A stretch of DNA of 64,000 nt from Bulleidia extructa W1219 (lineage in GTDB: Bacteria > Bacillota_I > Bacilli_A > Erysipelotrichales > Erysipelotrichaceae): contig NZ_ADFR01000014.1 of NCBI RefSeq assembly GCF_000177375.1, positions 19,756-83,755 of the forward strand, read 5' to 3'. Position numbers and translations under genes: made by a program. Below, piece by piece: positions 25,104 to 33,722 of the stretch. How positions within the stretch are numbered: position 1 is the first letter of the stretch; each line of letters starts with the position of its first letter. Under the pieces are notes generated by a model. It did no database searches and had not been told where the DNA came from. It worked only from the letters and a program-made list of their open reading frames with translations.

Positions 25104-25862
25104 ATGTCATTATTACAAAAGTGCTGGCAATTCTTGGTGAATCATTTTGAAGATAATCATTCGTTGATTCATTTTGAACTTACAGCAACACAGTGGAAAG
25201 CACTTGTCAGAGAACATCTGACACCGATAATTGAAAAAGAATTACAAGTGAAACAAATTGCGGATTTTGTGTGGGCAAGTGAATATAATAGTTTGGGAAT
25301 GAGAAAAGTGATTTCATTCTTTTATCTCAATAATGCGTACGCAACTTTTAAGTGGGGATGGAATTTTGAATTTATACCAAAGTGTTCTGGAAGTAAAGTT
25401 GTATGGGCGAGAACGGATAAAAGTATTCATACACATGTGTATGAACTATCGAAGGACTTTTATAATTCTGATGGTACGAATCGTAAAAAAAGAGAAGCTT
25501 ATGATAGAACTATTGTATCAAGGTATTTTGTCATTGAAAAAAACGCTAAAAATGTTATTGAAAAGATCGTAAAAGATCATAAAAAAACGCTAAAATATCT
25601 ATTGCCAACGATTCAAGAGTATTATCGTTCTACAGAAACGATGGAATTGATATTGCGTAGAATAGATCTCAATTTAGAAAATCCATATTATCGTTTTATT
25701 AATCCGGGACTTTTGATTTCAAAAGTTTTTATCTTATATTATTTGAAGTCAAAAGAAAAAGCGATTTCTGATTTTGAAAAAATTTCCTTCCAATGTGAGG
25801 ATATAAAAAACCAGTATTACAAGAAATTGTTATCCATGGAGGAATATCGCCAGAAAAGATAA
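25104..25862 (+). CDS. Hypothetical protein, DUF4304-like, possible immunity protein
   Basis: A 252-residue soluble protein. It resembles DUF4304-type proteins in layout: an N-terminal helix, a strand-rich part with KVISFFYLNNAYATFKWGWNFEFIP, and a helical C-terminus, but the match is by eye and weak. It is separately transcribed from a TGGTATACT box near 25068. It sits directly upstream of an Imm70-type immunity gene, so it may be a second orphan immunity or polymorphic-toxin accessory gene. No membrane segment or signal peptide is seen. Confidence 0.5.
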   Translation: MSLLQKCWQFLVNHFEDNHSLIHFELTATQWKALVREHLTPIIEKELQVKQIADFVWASEYNSLGMRKVISFFYLNNAYATFKWGWNFEFIPKCSGSKVVWARTDKSIHTHVYELSKDFYNSDGTNRKKREAYDRTIVSRYFVIEKNAKNVIEKIVKDHKKTLKYLLPTIQEYYRSTETMELILRRIDLNLENPYYRFINPGLLISKVFILYYLKSKEKAISDFEKISFQCEDIKNQYYKKLLSMEEYRQKR

Positions 25863-25933
25863 ATGCCGTTTCATTAGATTTTGATGTCAAAAGTGAATAG
25901 AAGGGCATTATCATTTATAGGGAGTTAAAAAAT

Positions 25934-26341
25934 ATGGTTTGTTTTAGAGTTGGAAATATCTCGTATGAAATTGGTGCTGCCTCCTTTTTATATTCTTTTT
26001 TTTCAACGGTCGCCTATAGGCTTGAAAAAGGGCGATGGGGTAGTCGGTTTCCTATGATTATGAATGAATTATACCAAGGACAATTATCTTTGGAAAAAAT
26101 ACTTGTGGCTAAACAAGAACTTAAGCAAATTAAAAAGGAATTATCGCTTTTTTTGCCTGATCAGGTTGTATGGGATATTGATGACTTATCAAAGCAACCA
26201 CCATGGAAAAATCATATCAGCCATACCATTACAAGTTTAGAAAATTATTTTATCACTTGTGATGGTCAGGATTTTATAGAGGTATTCCAGAACACATTAG
26301 ATACCGCTATTGAAATAAAAGAAGATGTGCTGATTCAATAA
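25934..26341 (+). CDS. Imm70-type immunity protein
   Basis: A 135-residue soluble protein that I recognise as Imm70-like from the run YEIGAASFLYSFFSTVAY, the GSRFPMIMNELYQGQLS segment and WDIDDLSKQPPWKNHIS, which are characteristic strings of that family. Imm70 proteins protect against LXG-type toxins exported by type VII secretion. No LXG toxin gene lies next to it here, so it looks like an orphan immunity gene guarding against toxins of neighbours. Ribosome-binding site AGGGAG precedes ATG 25934, and a hairpin terminator follows. Confidence 0.72.
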   Translation: MVCFRVGNISYEIGAASFLYSFFSTVAYRLEKGRWGSRFPMIMNELYQGQLSLEKILVAKQELKQIKKELSLFLPDQVVWDIDDLSKQPPWKNHISHTITSLENYFITCDGQDFIEVFQNTLDTAIEIKEDVLIQ

Positions 26342-26466
26342 AATCAAATATGGAGATAAAATTCATGTCATTAAAAAAAGGTTTATGAGTATTTTCGTGT
26401 AGTGACTTGTATGGGAAATGAACTGATTGAAATAGACTGTTAGAAAAAATAGGAAATGGAAATAAG
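26342..26466 (+). pseudogene. Possible remnant of a small gene
   Basis: After GGAG and ATG (26365) the frame MSLKKGL stops at once. In another frame, just past a run of seven A, the sequence continues as VYEYFRVVTCMGNELIEIDC before a stop. One A fewer would join the two. This looks like the 5' remnant of a lost accessory gene. Low confidence, because the fragment is short. Confidence 0.25.
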
Positions 26467-26504
26467 GGTTGAGTGGTTCGAAATAAAGAATAACTCAACT
26501 TTTT
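26467..26504 (+). terminator. Terminator after the Imm70 region
   Basis: GTTGAGT / ACTCAAC (7 bp, 18-base loop) followed by TTTTT. Confidence 0.55.
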
Positions 26505-26535
26505 GAGTAAAGAATAATAAATAAAATGTAAGGGC

Positions 26536-26563
26536 TTGCAAATACTTAATTTGGAAGTATACT
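26536..26563 (+). promoter_or_regulatory. Sigma-A promoter of the dimethylargininase operon
   Basis: TTGCAA (26536-26541), a 16-base spacer and TATACT (26558-26563). The leader of about 54 bases contains an imperfect hairpin (26575-26583 with 26590-26598, one mismatch, loop TTGAAT) ahead of a strong AAAGGAGG. Confidence 0.75.
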
Positions 26564-26623
26564 AAAATTAAGGAGTACCTTTCTTGAATGAAAAGTACAC
26601 CAATGTAAAGGAGGAAAGTTTAT

Positions 26624-27400
26624 ATGAAACATTTTAAAAATGTTATTGTTCGTATTCCTGGAAAGGGGATTAGCGAGGGAATTACATCTAATCCTCAGCT
26701 TGGAAAACCTGTTTACGAGAATGCCTTAGTTCAACATGAACATTATGTTGAAGCTTTGTCCAAGTGTGGTGTAAAAGTCAATGTATTACCACCAAATAAT
26801 GACTTTCCTGATTCATGCTTTATGGAGGATACTGCACTTTGTACGGATAAATGTGCCATTATTTCTAGACCGGGAGCTGAAACTAGAAGAAATGAAACTC
26901 AATTAGAAGATTTCCGTAAGTTATTATCTAGTTTTTATACCAATGTTCATGAAATTAAGGCTCCTGGCATGGTAGAACCTGGTGATATTATGATGGTTGG
27001 TGATACTTTCTATGTGGGTAAATCAGCACGTACCAATGATGAAGGATTTGCACAGATGAAGGAAATACTGGAGAGTTATGGAAAAACTGTCATTCAAGTG
27101 CCATTAGAGGAAGTATTGCATCTTAAGACAGGTGTCAATTACTTGGAAGATAATAATTTATTGGTTGCTGGGGAGTTTGTAGATAATCCTTTATTCGCAT
27201 CATTTAATAAGATCGTTGTTGATTCTGATGAGGCATATGCGGCCAATTGTATTTGGGTAAATGGAACTGTTATCGTGCCGTCCGGATATCCAAAAGTTCA
27301 ATCTGCCATTGAACACCTTGGCTATAAGGTTCTTCTTGTTGATACTTCCGAATATCGCAAGATTGATGGTGGTTTAAGTTGTTTGTCATTACGTTTTTAG
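26624..27400 (+). CDS. Dimethylargininase (DDAH)-family amidinohydrolase, copy 1
   Basis: A 258-residue pentein-fold enzyme of the DDAH / arginine deiminase superfamily. DDAH converts N-omega-methylarginines to citrulline and methylamines. The expected catalytic triad is present: Glu118 (MVEPGDIMMVG), His166 (LHLKTGVNYLE) and Cys253 in the C-terminal GGLSCLSLRF. Substrate-end residues FPDSCFMED and SARTN also match the family. It is the first gene of a cluster with an ArcD-like antiporter, an ornithine-racemase-like enzyme and a second copy. True substrate (methylarginine, arginine or another guanidino compound) is not settled by sequence. A strong AAAGGAGG precedes ATG. Confidence 0.88.
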   Translation: MKHFKNVIVRIPGKGISEGITSNPQLGKPVYENALVQHEHYVEALSKCGVKVNVLPPNNDFPDSCFMEDTALCTDKCAIISRPGAETRRNETQLEDFRKLLSSFYTNVHEIKAPGMVEPGDIMMVGDTFYVGKSARTNDEGFAQMKEILESYGKTVIQVPLEEVLHLKTGVNYLEDNNLLVAGEFVDNPLFASFNKIVVDSDEAYAANCIWVNGTVIVPSGYPKVQSAIEHLGYKVLLVDTSEYRKIDGGLSCLSLRF

Positions 27401-27418
27401 TTAAATAATATATTTGCA

Positions 27419-27455
27419 CGATGGGAAAGGATGATTCTTTTCCCATCGTCTTTCT
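27419..27455 (+). terminator. Strong hairpin between DDAH copy 1 and the antiporter
   Basis: CGATGGGAAA / TTTCCCATCG is a perfect 10-bp stem with a 10-base loop, followed by TCTTTCT. It could be a partial terminator or an mRNA-processing/stabilising hairpin that makes copy 1 more abundant than the genes downstream. Confidence 0.7.
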
Positions 27456-27487
27456 AATCTAAAATAATATATAGGGAGAATAATTAT

Positions 27488-28924
27488 ATGAGTGAAAAAA
27501 AATCTGCTCAGCAAAATGTTAGTTTATTAGGGCTGGTTGCTCTGACAGTTACGACAGTTATTGGGGCTGGTGTTTTTAATCTACCACGTGATTTGGCAAG
27601 CTCTGTGGCTCCCGGCCCTGCTTTGATTGCATTAGTTATTGCTAGTATTGCCTTTGCGGTATTTGTGTATTGTTTGAAGTATTTGCAAGATCATTATCCA
27701 AATTTAGATGCGGGAATTTTCAGTTTTCCGGAACAAGGGTTTGGAAAATTTATTGGTTTTTTATCTTGCGCAGGTTATTGGTTATCTATTGTAGTGGGGA
27801 ATGTTTCGCTAGGCGTGTTATCGGTTAGTTCACTTGGTTATTTTATACCAATGTTCCGTGGAGGTAATAACATACCTTCTTTAATTCTATTGTCGATTAT
27901 TTTATGGGTATTTTATTATATTTGTGCTTCGGGAGCAAAGAAAGCTTCACTAGTTAATACTTTTATTTGGATTGCCAAGATGATTCCAATTGTAGTCTTT
28001 ATTGTGGCTCTAATATTTGCGTTTAAGGTAGATATATTTAACACGGGATTGTGGGAAAATGCGATGGCATCTAATGGTTTACCTACATCTATAGGTGGTC
28101 AAGTTGGAAAGGCGATGGCTTCTACAATTTGGGTATATGTTGGTATTGAAGGAGCGTTGATTTATTCAGCACGTGCGAAAACAAAATCAGATTCTTCAAA
28201 AGCGATTGTGATTTCTTATGTGATTATTGCAGTTACTTATATTTTGTTAACATTTTTGACCTTTGGTGCAGTTTCGCAAGTACAAGTGGCTGGTATGGAA
28301 GTTCCTGCATTAGGAGGTATTTTAGAAGCGGTAGTAGGAAAATGGGGTGCGGTTCTTATGAACTTCGGTATCGCTTTATCGGCTGCGGGATGTTGGTTTG
28401 GTTGCTGTTTATTTTCGGGAGAAATTTTAGATGTTGCGGCTAAACACGAAATAGTACCAAAGTTCTTTGGTGTGGAAAATTCAGTTGGTCAGCCAACGAA
28501 CTCTTTATTAGTGTCCACCGTTATTCAACAAGCATTCTTCATTACCATTATAGTGAATGAATCTATTTATAATGTGATGGCTTTATTTGCGTCTAGTACC
28601 ATGTTAGTACCATATTTTACTGTCAGTTTAACAATGGTAAAAGAATCAATTAAATTTGATAATGGATTTAAATGGAACACACTTTTGGGCTTTGTGTCAA
28701 CTATTGCCATGGCGTATCTAATGTATTCTACAGGATGGAAATATATAATCATTACTGCTTTGCTTTTTGCACCATGTATGATTGCTTATTATTTTGCACG
28801 TAAAGAAAACCATCGAGAATTTCTTTCTGGTACAGAAAAAATGGTAGCCCTGATCATCGTAGCACTGGCATTAATCAGTTTGTTCTTGATTTTCAATGGA
28901 ACGATAGATTTATCTGCTATGTGA
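27488..28924 (+). CDS. ArcD-like basic amino acid antiporter (APC superfamily)
   Basis: A 478-residue APC-superfamily transporter with about twelve to thirteen hydrophobic helices. The substrate-helix start TVIGAGVFNLPRDLA and WVYVGIEGALIYSARAK match the arginine/ornithine and related basic amino acid exchangers. In this context it probably exchanges an arginine derivative for citrulline or ornithine across the membrane, which is inference from the flanking genes. Ribosome-binding site AGGGAG precedes ATG 27488. Confidence 0.87.
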   Translation: MSEKKSAQQNVSLLGLVALTVTTVIGAGVFNLPRDLASSVAPGPALIALVIASIAFAVFVYCLKYLQDHYPNLDAGIFSFPEQGFGKFIGFLSCAGYWLSIVVGNVSLGVLSVSSLGYFIPMFRGGNNIPSLILLSIILWVFYYICASGAKKASLVNTFIWIAKMIPIVVFIVALIFAFKVDIFNTGLWENAMASNGLPTSIGGQVGKAMASTIWVYVGIEGALIYSARAKTKSDSSKAIVISYVIIAVTYILLTFLTFGAVSQVQVAGMEVPALGGILEAVVGKWGAVLMNFGIALSAAGCWFGCCLFSGEILDVAAKHEIVPKFFGVENSVGQPTNSLLVSTVIQQAFFITIIVNESIYNVMALFASSTMLVPYFTVSLTMVKESIKFDNGFKWNTLLGFVSTIAMAYLMYSTGWKYIIITALLFAPCMIAYYFARKENHREFLSGTEKMVALIIVALALISLFLIFNGTIDLSAM

Positions 28925-29016
28925 ATAATGGCTGATTGTATTTCAACAGTATCATAAAACCAATAATTAACATTATGGTAAATATTCAAAGAAGTCATAG
29001 ATAGAAGGTGAATGAA

Positions 29017-30096
29017 ATGACTTATCCGAAATTTATTATTGATAAGAAGAAATTAAAAAATAATGCCAAAAATGTTTTAGGTATGTGCAATAAATTGGGA
29101 ATTGAAGTTGTTGGAGTAGTAAAAGGGATAAACGGTCTTGAAGGCGTGATTAAAATATTGATTGATGCCGGGTTTAAAACTCTGGCTTCTTCTAGATTAT
29201 CTCAATTAAGAAAAATAAAAGAAATTTCTCCAGGTATTTTAACGTATGGATTGCGCATACCAATGCTAAGCGAGGTAGATGAACTTGTTTCGTGTGCGGA
29301 TATCAGTTTAAATTCTTCTGTAGAAGTTTTAAGAGAATTAAATAGAGCCGCATTTCAGCAACATAAAAGACATAATGTCATTATAATGATTGAATGTGGT
29401 GATTTACGAGAAGGAATATTTGACGAAGAGGAGCTTTTGAATACAGCGATTGAAGTGGAAAAAGAACTAAGTAATTTACACTTATTAGGAATTGGAACAA
29501 ATCTAGGATGTTATGGATCCATTATGCCTACTCCGGAAAAAATGTTAGAACTGATTTCAAAAGCCGATAAGGTCAGTGAAGCCATTGGTCGCAAGATTGA
29601 AGTTGTATCCGGAGGGGCCTCTACAAGTCTTCCTTTGGTGGGAAAACAGATAATGCCAAAAGGGATTAATCAGTTAAGGATCGGGGATGCTTTATATATA
29701 AGTGATTTAGATGATTGCTTTCAGTATAAGGTATTCTCTGATGAAGATGAGGCCTTTACTTTACAAGCAGAAATCGTTGAACTGAAAGATAAACCTAGCC
29801 ATCCAATCGGGACAATTGCGGTGGACGCATTTGGTAATAAAAAAGAATACGTGGATAAAGGGATACGCCGTAGGGCATTAATTGCGGTCGGAAAGCAGGA
29901 TCTAGGAGATTGTTTCCATTTGCGCCCTTTGGATAAACGTATTGAGATTATTGGTGGAAGCAGTGATCACACCATTTTGGATATTACGGAATGCAAAAAT
30001 AGGTATTGTTTGGGAGATATAATCAGCTTTCATGTCATGTATGAAAATTTATTGATGCTGAGTCAGTCTGAGTATGTAGAAAAAGAATACATTTAA
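29017..30096 (+). CDS. Ornithine racemase-like PLP enzyme (alanine racemase fold)
   Basis: A 359-residue fold-III PLP enzyme. The Schiff-base lysine is Lys36 (VVGVVKG). Strings typical of clostridial ornithine racemase Orr include ISLNSSVEVL, DLREGIFDEEELL, LLGIGTNLGCYG and VVSGGASTSLPL. It is a single-domain-like N-terminal barrel plus C-terminal beta part, like Orr/YhfX relatives, not like cell-wall Alr. Predicted to interconvert L- and D-ornithine or a related basic amino acid. ATG 29017 (MTYPKFII) is chosen because AGAAGGTG lies about 7 bases upstream; the in-frame GTG at 29008 is part of that site. No D-ornithine aminomutase genes are visible here. Confidence 0.82.
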   Translation: MTYPKFIIDKKKLKNNAKNVLGMCNKLGIEVVGVVKGINGLEGVIKILIDAGFKTLASSRLSQLRKIKEISPGILTYGLRIPMLSEVDELVSCADISLNSSVEVLRELNRAAFQQHKRHNVIIMIECGDLREGIFDEEELLNTAIEVEKELSNLHLLGIGTNLGCYGSIMPTPEKMLELISKADKVSEAIGRKIEVVSGGASTSLPLVGKQIMPKGINQLRIGDALYISDLDDCFQYKVFSDEDEAFTLQAEIVELKDKPSHPIGTIAVDAFGNKKEYVDKGIRRRALIAVGKQDLGDCFHLRPLDKRIEIIGGSSDHTILDITECKNRYCLGDIISFHVMYENLLMLSQSEYVEKEYI

Positions 30097-30123
30097 TTTT
30101 TAAAAAATATTTAGGAGGTGAGT

Positions 30124-30903
30124 ATGCTCAAATTCAAAAATGCGATTGTTAGAAAACCTTGTCAAGCAATGATTGAAGGAATTAGTACTGGGATGTTCAG
30201 CCATGATAGACCGGTTTATGAAAAAGCGATCAATCAACATGCGGAATACGTTAAAGCAATGGAAAGTTTAGGTGTGAAAGTATGCGTTCTTGAATCTTTA
30301 GAACAATATCCAGACTCTTGCTTTGTCGAGGATCCGGCTGTGGTTTTAAAAGAATGTGCGATTATTACTAATTCACCAAAGGAAACAAGAAATGGAGAAA
30401 AATTAGAAATTGAACCGGTTATCAGAAAATTTTATAACAATGATCAAATTTATCATATTGAATCTCCGGGAACTATGGAAGGTGGAGATGTTATGTTGGT
30501 AGATAAACATTTTTATATCGGATTATCTGATCGTACTAATATAGCAGGGGCAAAACAGTTTGATGAAATTGTTTCGAAATTTGGATATACTTCTTCAACA
30601 ATACCTGTGACAGAAGGATTGCATTTGAAGGATTTTGTAATTTATCTTGAAAATAATAATATGTTGGTCAGTGCAAAAATGAACGAAGTTCCGGAGTTTC
30701 AAAAATTTAACAGATTTGTTGTACCAACAGAAGAGATGTATGCCATCAATAGTTTATATATAAATGGAACAATTTTGGTTCCTGATGGATATCCAAAGAC
30801 ATTAGAGCATATTCAAAACTTGGGATATCCAATTCGAGTAGTCAATACTGATGAATTCAAAAAAATTGATGGAAGTTTGACTTGCTTGTCATTGCGTTTT
30901 TAA
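30124..30903 (+). CDS. Dimethylargininase (DDAH)-family amidinohydrolase, copy 2
   Basis: The second DDAH-family enzyme (259 residues), clearly homologous to copy 1 but well diverged along its length. The triad is retained: Glu119 (MEGGDVML), His167 (GLHLKDF) and Cys254 (GSLTCLSLRF); FIEDP-like residues are SCFVEDPAVV. The more typical EGGDV motif differs from copy 1 (EPGDI), hinting at a different substrate preference. The start is ATG 30124, 5 bases after AGGAGG; the GTG at 30118 lies inside that site. It is last in the operon, before a shared terminator. Confidence 0.88.
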   Translation: MLKFKNAIVRKPCQAMIEGISTGMFSHDRPVYEKAINQHAEYVKAMESLGVKVCVLESLEQYPDSCFVEDPAVVLKECAIITNSPKETRNGEKLEIEPVIRKFYNNDQIYHIESPGTMEGGDVMLVDKHFYIGLSDRTNIAGAKQFDEIVSKFGYTSSTIPVTEGLHLKDFVIYLENNNMLVSAKMNEVPEFQKFNRFVVPTEEMYAINSLYINGTILVPDGYPKTLEHIQNLGYPIRVVNTDEFKKIDGSLTCLSLRF

Positions 30904-30952
30904 GAAGTAGGTATAGAACAGGTTTCAGAATCATGCAGAAGTAAATGTAAAG

Positions 30953-30984
30953 AAGACCAGGATGGAAAACTGGTCTTTCTTCTT
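30953..30984. terminator. Bidirectional terminator between DDAH copy 2 and trpS
   Basis: AAGACCAG / CTGGTCTT (8 bp, loop of 9), with T-rich sequence on the plus side (TCTTCTTAATT) and on the minus side (TTCTTTACATTT). It serves two converging genes. Confidence 0.85.
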
Positions 30985-31004
30985 AATTATGAAAAGAAGT
31001 ATGT

Positions 31005-32003
31005 CTACTTCTTAAATTGAATGGTCATGCCCATCTTTTTTTGGACTTTTTCAAGTTGCTTATTGGCAAGATGATTCGCTTTCTTCGCTCCTTCTTTTAG
31101 AATTTCCTCCACACAACCTTCTGCTTCAATGCGTTTGTAGTTGGCTTGGATCATTTCTAATTCACGAGAAACACGATCCGCAACGGCTTTCTTAAAATCG
31201 CCATATCCTTTTCCTTCAAATTCTTTTTCAATGTCTACCATTGGTTGATTCTGATTTAAGGAAGAGTAAATCTGCATCAAATTAGAAATTCCCGGTTGAT
31301 TTTCAGGATCATAATGCACTTTGGCAACCATGTCAGTAACCGCTGACATAATTTTTTTACGAGCTACTGCTGGATCATCTAATAAATAAATAATGCCTTT
31401 TTCACCATCATCTGATTTTGACATTTTTTTCTTTGGATTTTGTAAAGACATGATACGAGCCCCTACTTTTGGTACCATCGGTTCAGGAATTTGAAAATCG
31501 CAACCATATTTATGATTCATGCGTTCTGCTAAATCACGTGTTAATTCCACATGTTGCTTTTGATCATCACCTACCGGTACATAATCGGCTCCATACAATA
31601 AAATATCAGCCGCCATCAAAGAAGGGTAAGTGTAAATACCACCGGTTAAAGAAGTTTCCCCCTTGGCTTGTTTATCTTTAAATTGGGTCATTCGATTTAG
31701 TTCTCCCAGATAAGTGTTACTTGCCATGATAAAGCCAAGCTGAGCATGAGCCGGTACGTCGGTTTGTAAGAAAATGGTTGATTTTTTTGGATCAAGACCA
31801 CAAGCTAAATATAATAAAATACAATCTCTCAAGTTTTTTTTCAGGATTTTGGGATCTTGGGGTACAGTAATGCAATGTAAATTAGCAATGAAAACAAACA
31901 TTTCATAGTCGTTTTGTAGCTGTACAAAATTCTTTAAAGCACCAATATAATTACCTAAATGGATTTGTCCTGTTGGCTTAATTCCACTCAACATTTTTTT
32001 CAT
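31005..32003 (-). CDS. trpS: Tryptophanyl-tRNA synthetase
   Basis: A class I synthetase of 332 residues that charges tRNA-Trp. The HIGH-type motif is SGIKPTGQIHLGNYIGA and the KMSKS motif is KKMSKSDDG. The start MKKMLSG at 32003 has GAGGTG about 7 bases upstream on the minus strand; the longer frame to 32084 adds non-conserved residues. It converges with the DDAH operon and diverges from spx, with a short shared promoter region. No T-box was seen upstream. Confidence 0.96.
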   Translation of the reverse strand: MKKMLSGIKPTGQIHLGNYIGALKNFVQLQNDYEMFVFIANLHCITVPQDPKILKKNLRDCILLYLACGLDPKKSTIFLQTDVPAHAQLGFIMASNTYLGELNRMTQFKDKQAKGETSLTGGIYTYPSLMAADILLYGADYVPVGDDQKQHVELTRDLAERMNHKYGCDFQIPEPMVPKVGARIMSLQNPKKKMSKSDDGEKGIIYLLDDPAVARKKIMSAVTDMVAKVHYDPENQPGISNLMQIYSSLNQNQPMVDIEKEFEGKGYGDFKKAVADRVSRELEMIQANYKRIEAEGCVEEILKEGAKKANHLANKQLEKVQKKMGMTIQFKK

Positions 32004-32097
32004 AAAACACCTCAATTCTTTCTCTATTTTGCCACAAGGGAAGATATTTCTCAATGAGGTAAATAATGCTATAATGGTCTTCACAAGGAGGTGAATT

Positions 32098-32544
32098 ATG
32101 ATTGTTGTTTATACATCGCCAGGTTGTGCCAGTTGTCGAAAAGTAAAAGCTTGGCTCAATGAACGTCACTTACCTTTTATAGAAAAAAACATTTTCAAAA
32201 CTTTATTAAATGATAATGAAATTAAACATTTACTCATGCGTTCCGAAAATGGTTCAGATGATATTATTTCAAAACGATCCAAGGTGATTCAAGAAACGAA
32301 TTTGGATCTGGATTCTATGACAGTGGATGAATTGGTTCACTTTGTTAAAAAAAATCCTTCGGTTCTAAAACGTCCGATCATTATTTCGGAGAACAGTTTC
32401 CAAGTCGGTTATGATGAGGAAGAGATGGGGGTTTTTGTACCTAGAGAATTACGAAAATTTGCCCATGAGGCTTGTGGACCGGATTGTCCCAATTATAAGC
32501 TTTGTCAGAATGGGTTTGAAGATTTACGCAAACAAGCAAATTGA
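32098..32544 (+). CDS. spx: Spx-family redox-responsive regulator with Cys-rich tail
   Basis: A Spx/ArsC-fold regulator that binds the C-terminal domain of RNA polymerase alpha. The redox switch CASC is at Cys10 and Cys13. Other family strings are MRSENGSDDIISKRSK (the alpha-contact region) and LKRPIIIS. At 148 residues it is longer than the usual 131 or so; the extra end carries Cys126, Cys130 and Cys136 (ACGPDCPNYKLC), which may bind a metal or add a second sensor. The -10 box TGCTATAAT (32068-32076) and AAGGAGGTG precede ATG 32098. Confidence 0.85.
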   Translation: MIVVYTSPGCASCRKVKAWLNERHLPFIEKNIFKTLLNDNEIKHLLMRSENGSDDIISKRSKVIQETNLDLDSMTVDELVHFVKKNPSVLKRPIIISENSFQVGYDEEEMGVFVPRELRKFAHEACGPDCPNYKLCQNGFEDLRKQAN

Positions 32545-32561
32545 AGTTTTGCTTGTTTTTT
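32531..32561 (+). terminator. Terminator after spx
   Basis: AACAAGCAAA / TTTGCTTGTT (10 bp, loop of 7) followed by T residues. It overlaps the last codons of spx and abuts the mnmA promoter. Confidence 0.85.
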
Positions 32562-32563
32562 AA

Positions 32564-32581
32564 TGCTATAATAGGAGCGTA
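32564..32581 (+). promoter_or_regulatory. Extended -10 promoter giving a predicted near-leaderless mnmA mRNA
   Basis: TGCTATAAT (hexamer 32567-32572) followed by AGGAGCGT and ATG at 32581. The predicted transcription start is about 2 bases before the ATG, so the AGGAG would not be fully transcribed. Confidence 0.55.
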
Positions 32582-33717
32582 TGAAAATATTAGTAGGACT
32601 ATCAGGCGGGGTGGATTCGGCCATTGCGGCTTATTTATTGCGGCAACAAGGTCATGAAGTGACTTGTGCTTTTATGCGTAATTGGGATAGCGTAGCTAAT
32701 GGTGATTTTTCCGGAAATCCAACATTGAATGATCCGGTTTGTTCACAAGAATCGGATTATGCGGATGCTCAAGCGGTGGCGGATAAATTGGGATTGCCTT
32801 TATTACGAGTTGATTTTATTAAGGAATATTGGGATGATGTTTTTCAAACTTTTTTAAATGACTATAAAAAAGGTAGAACACCCAATCCGGATATTCTTTG
32901 TAATCGGTATATTAAGTTTGCGGAATTTATGAATTTTGCTCAAAAAAAAGGTTTTGAAACGGTGGCTACAGGGCATTATGTGAAATTAGGGTATGAAAAT
33001 GGGCATGGTGTTTTAATGAAGGCTGATGATCGAAATAAAGATCAATCGTATTTTTTAGCTGAAGTTCATCGAGAGGTGTTGGATCATGTGGTTTTTCCTT
33101 TGGCGGAAATTGAAAAGCCAAAAGTACGAGATATGGCCTTTGAATTGGGATTATCCATTGCCAAAAAGAAAGATAGCACGGGCATTTGTTTTATTGGAGA
33201 AAGGAATTTCCGAGCTTTTTTAAGCAATTATTTGCCAATGAAGCCGGGTAAGATTATGAATATCGTGGAACAGAAGATTGTTGGGGAACATAAGGGTGTC
33301 CTTTATTATACGATTGGGCAACGGAAGGGTTTGGATATTGGCGGTATTGGTCCTTTCTTTGTGGTAGGTAAAAATGTGGAAACCAATACTTTGTATGTTG
33401 TGGATCAAGAACATCGTTCTTGGCTGAGATCTGATTCTTGTTTGGTGACACATGTTAATTGGTTGGCAGATCGAATGTTTCCATTAAATGGAGGAGCTAA
33501 ATTCCGTTATCGCCAACAAGATCAAGCTGTTACGATGGAAAAAGTGGATGAACAAACACTTTTATTGAAATATCCCCAAGGAGTAGAGGCTGTGACACCG
33601 GGACAAGAAGCGGTGCTTTATGATGGAAATGTGATGATTGCTGGTGGACAAATTGACGTTGTTTACCAAAACGGACAAGATTTAATGGCTTGGATTGATC
33701 GACAAGGAAAGTGTTAA
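32581..33717 (+). CDS. mnmA: tRNA 2-thiouridylase MnmA
   Basis: MnmA thiolates the wobble uridine (U34) of tRNA-Lys, -Glu and -Gln using sulfur from a cysteine desulfurase relay. The PP-loop is GLSGGVDSAIAAYLL (residues 5-19). The two catalytic cysteines are in NPDILCNRYIKF and STGICFIGER. Length 378 is typical for Bacillota. No cysteine desulfurase gene is adjacent. It overlaps or abuts recD2 and probably shares its transcript. Confidence 0.96.
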   Translation: MKILVGLSGGVDSAIAAYLLRQQGHEVTCAFMRNWDSVANGDFSGNPTLNDPVCSQESDYADAQAVADKLGLPLLRVDFIKEYWDDVFQTFLNDYKKGRTPNPDILCNRYIKFAEFMNFAQKKGFETVATGHYVKLGYENGHGVLMKADDRNKDQSYFLAEVHREVLDHVVFPLAEIEKPKVRDMAFELGLSIAKKKDSTGICFIGERNFRAFLSNYLPMKPGKIMNIVEQKIVGEHKGVLYYTIGQRKGLDIGGIGPFFVVGKNVETNTLYVVDQEHRSWLRSDSCLVTHVNWLADRMFPLNGGAKFRYRQQDQAVTMEKVDEQTLLLKYPQGVEAVTPGQEAVLYDGNVMIAGGQIDVVYQNGQDLMAWIDRQGKC

Positions 33718-33722
33718 GTTTC

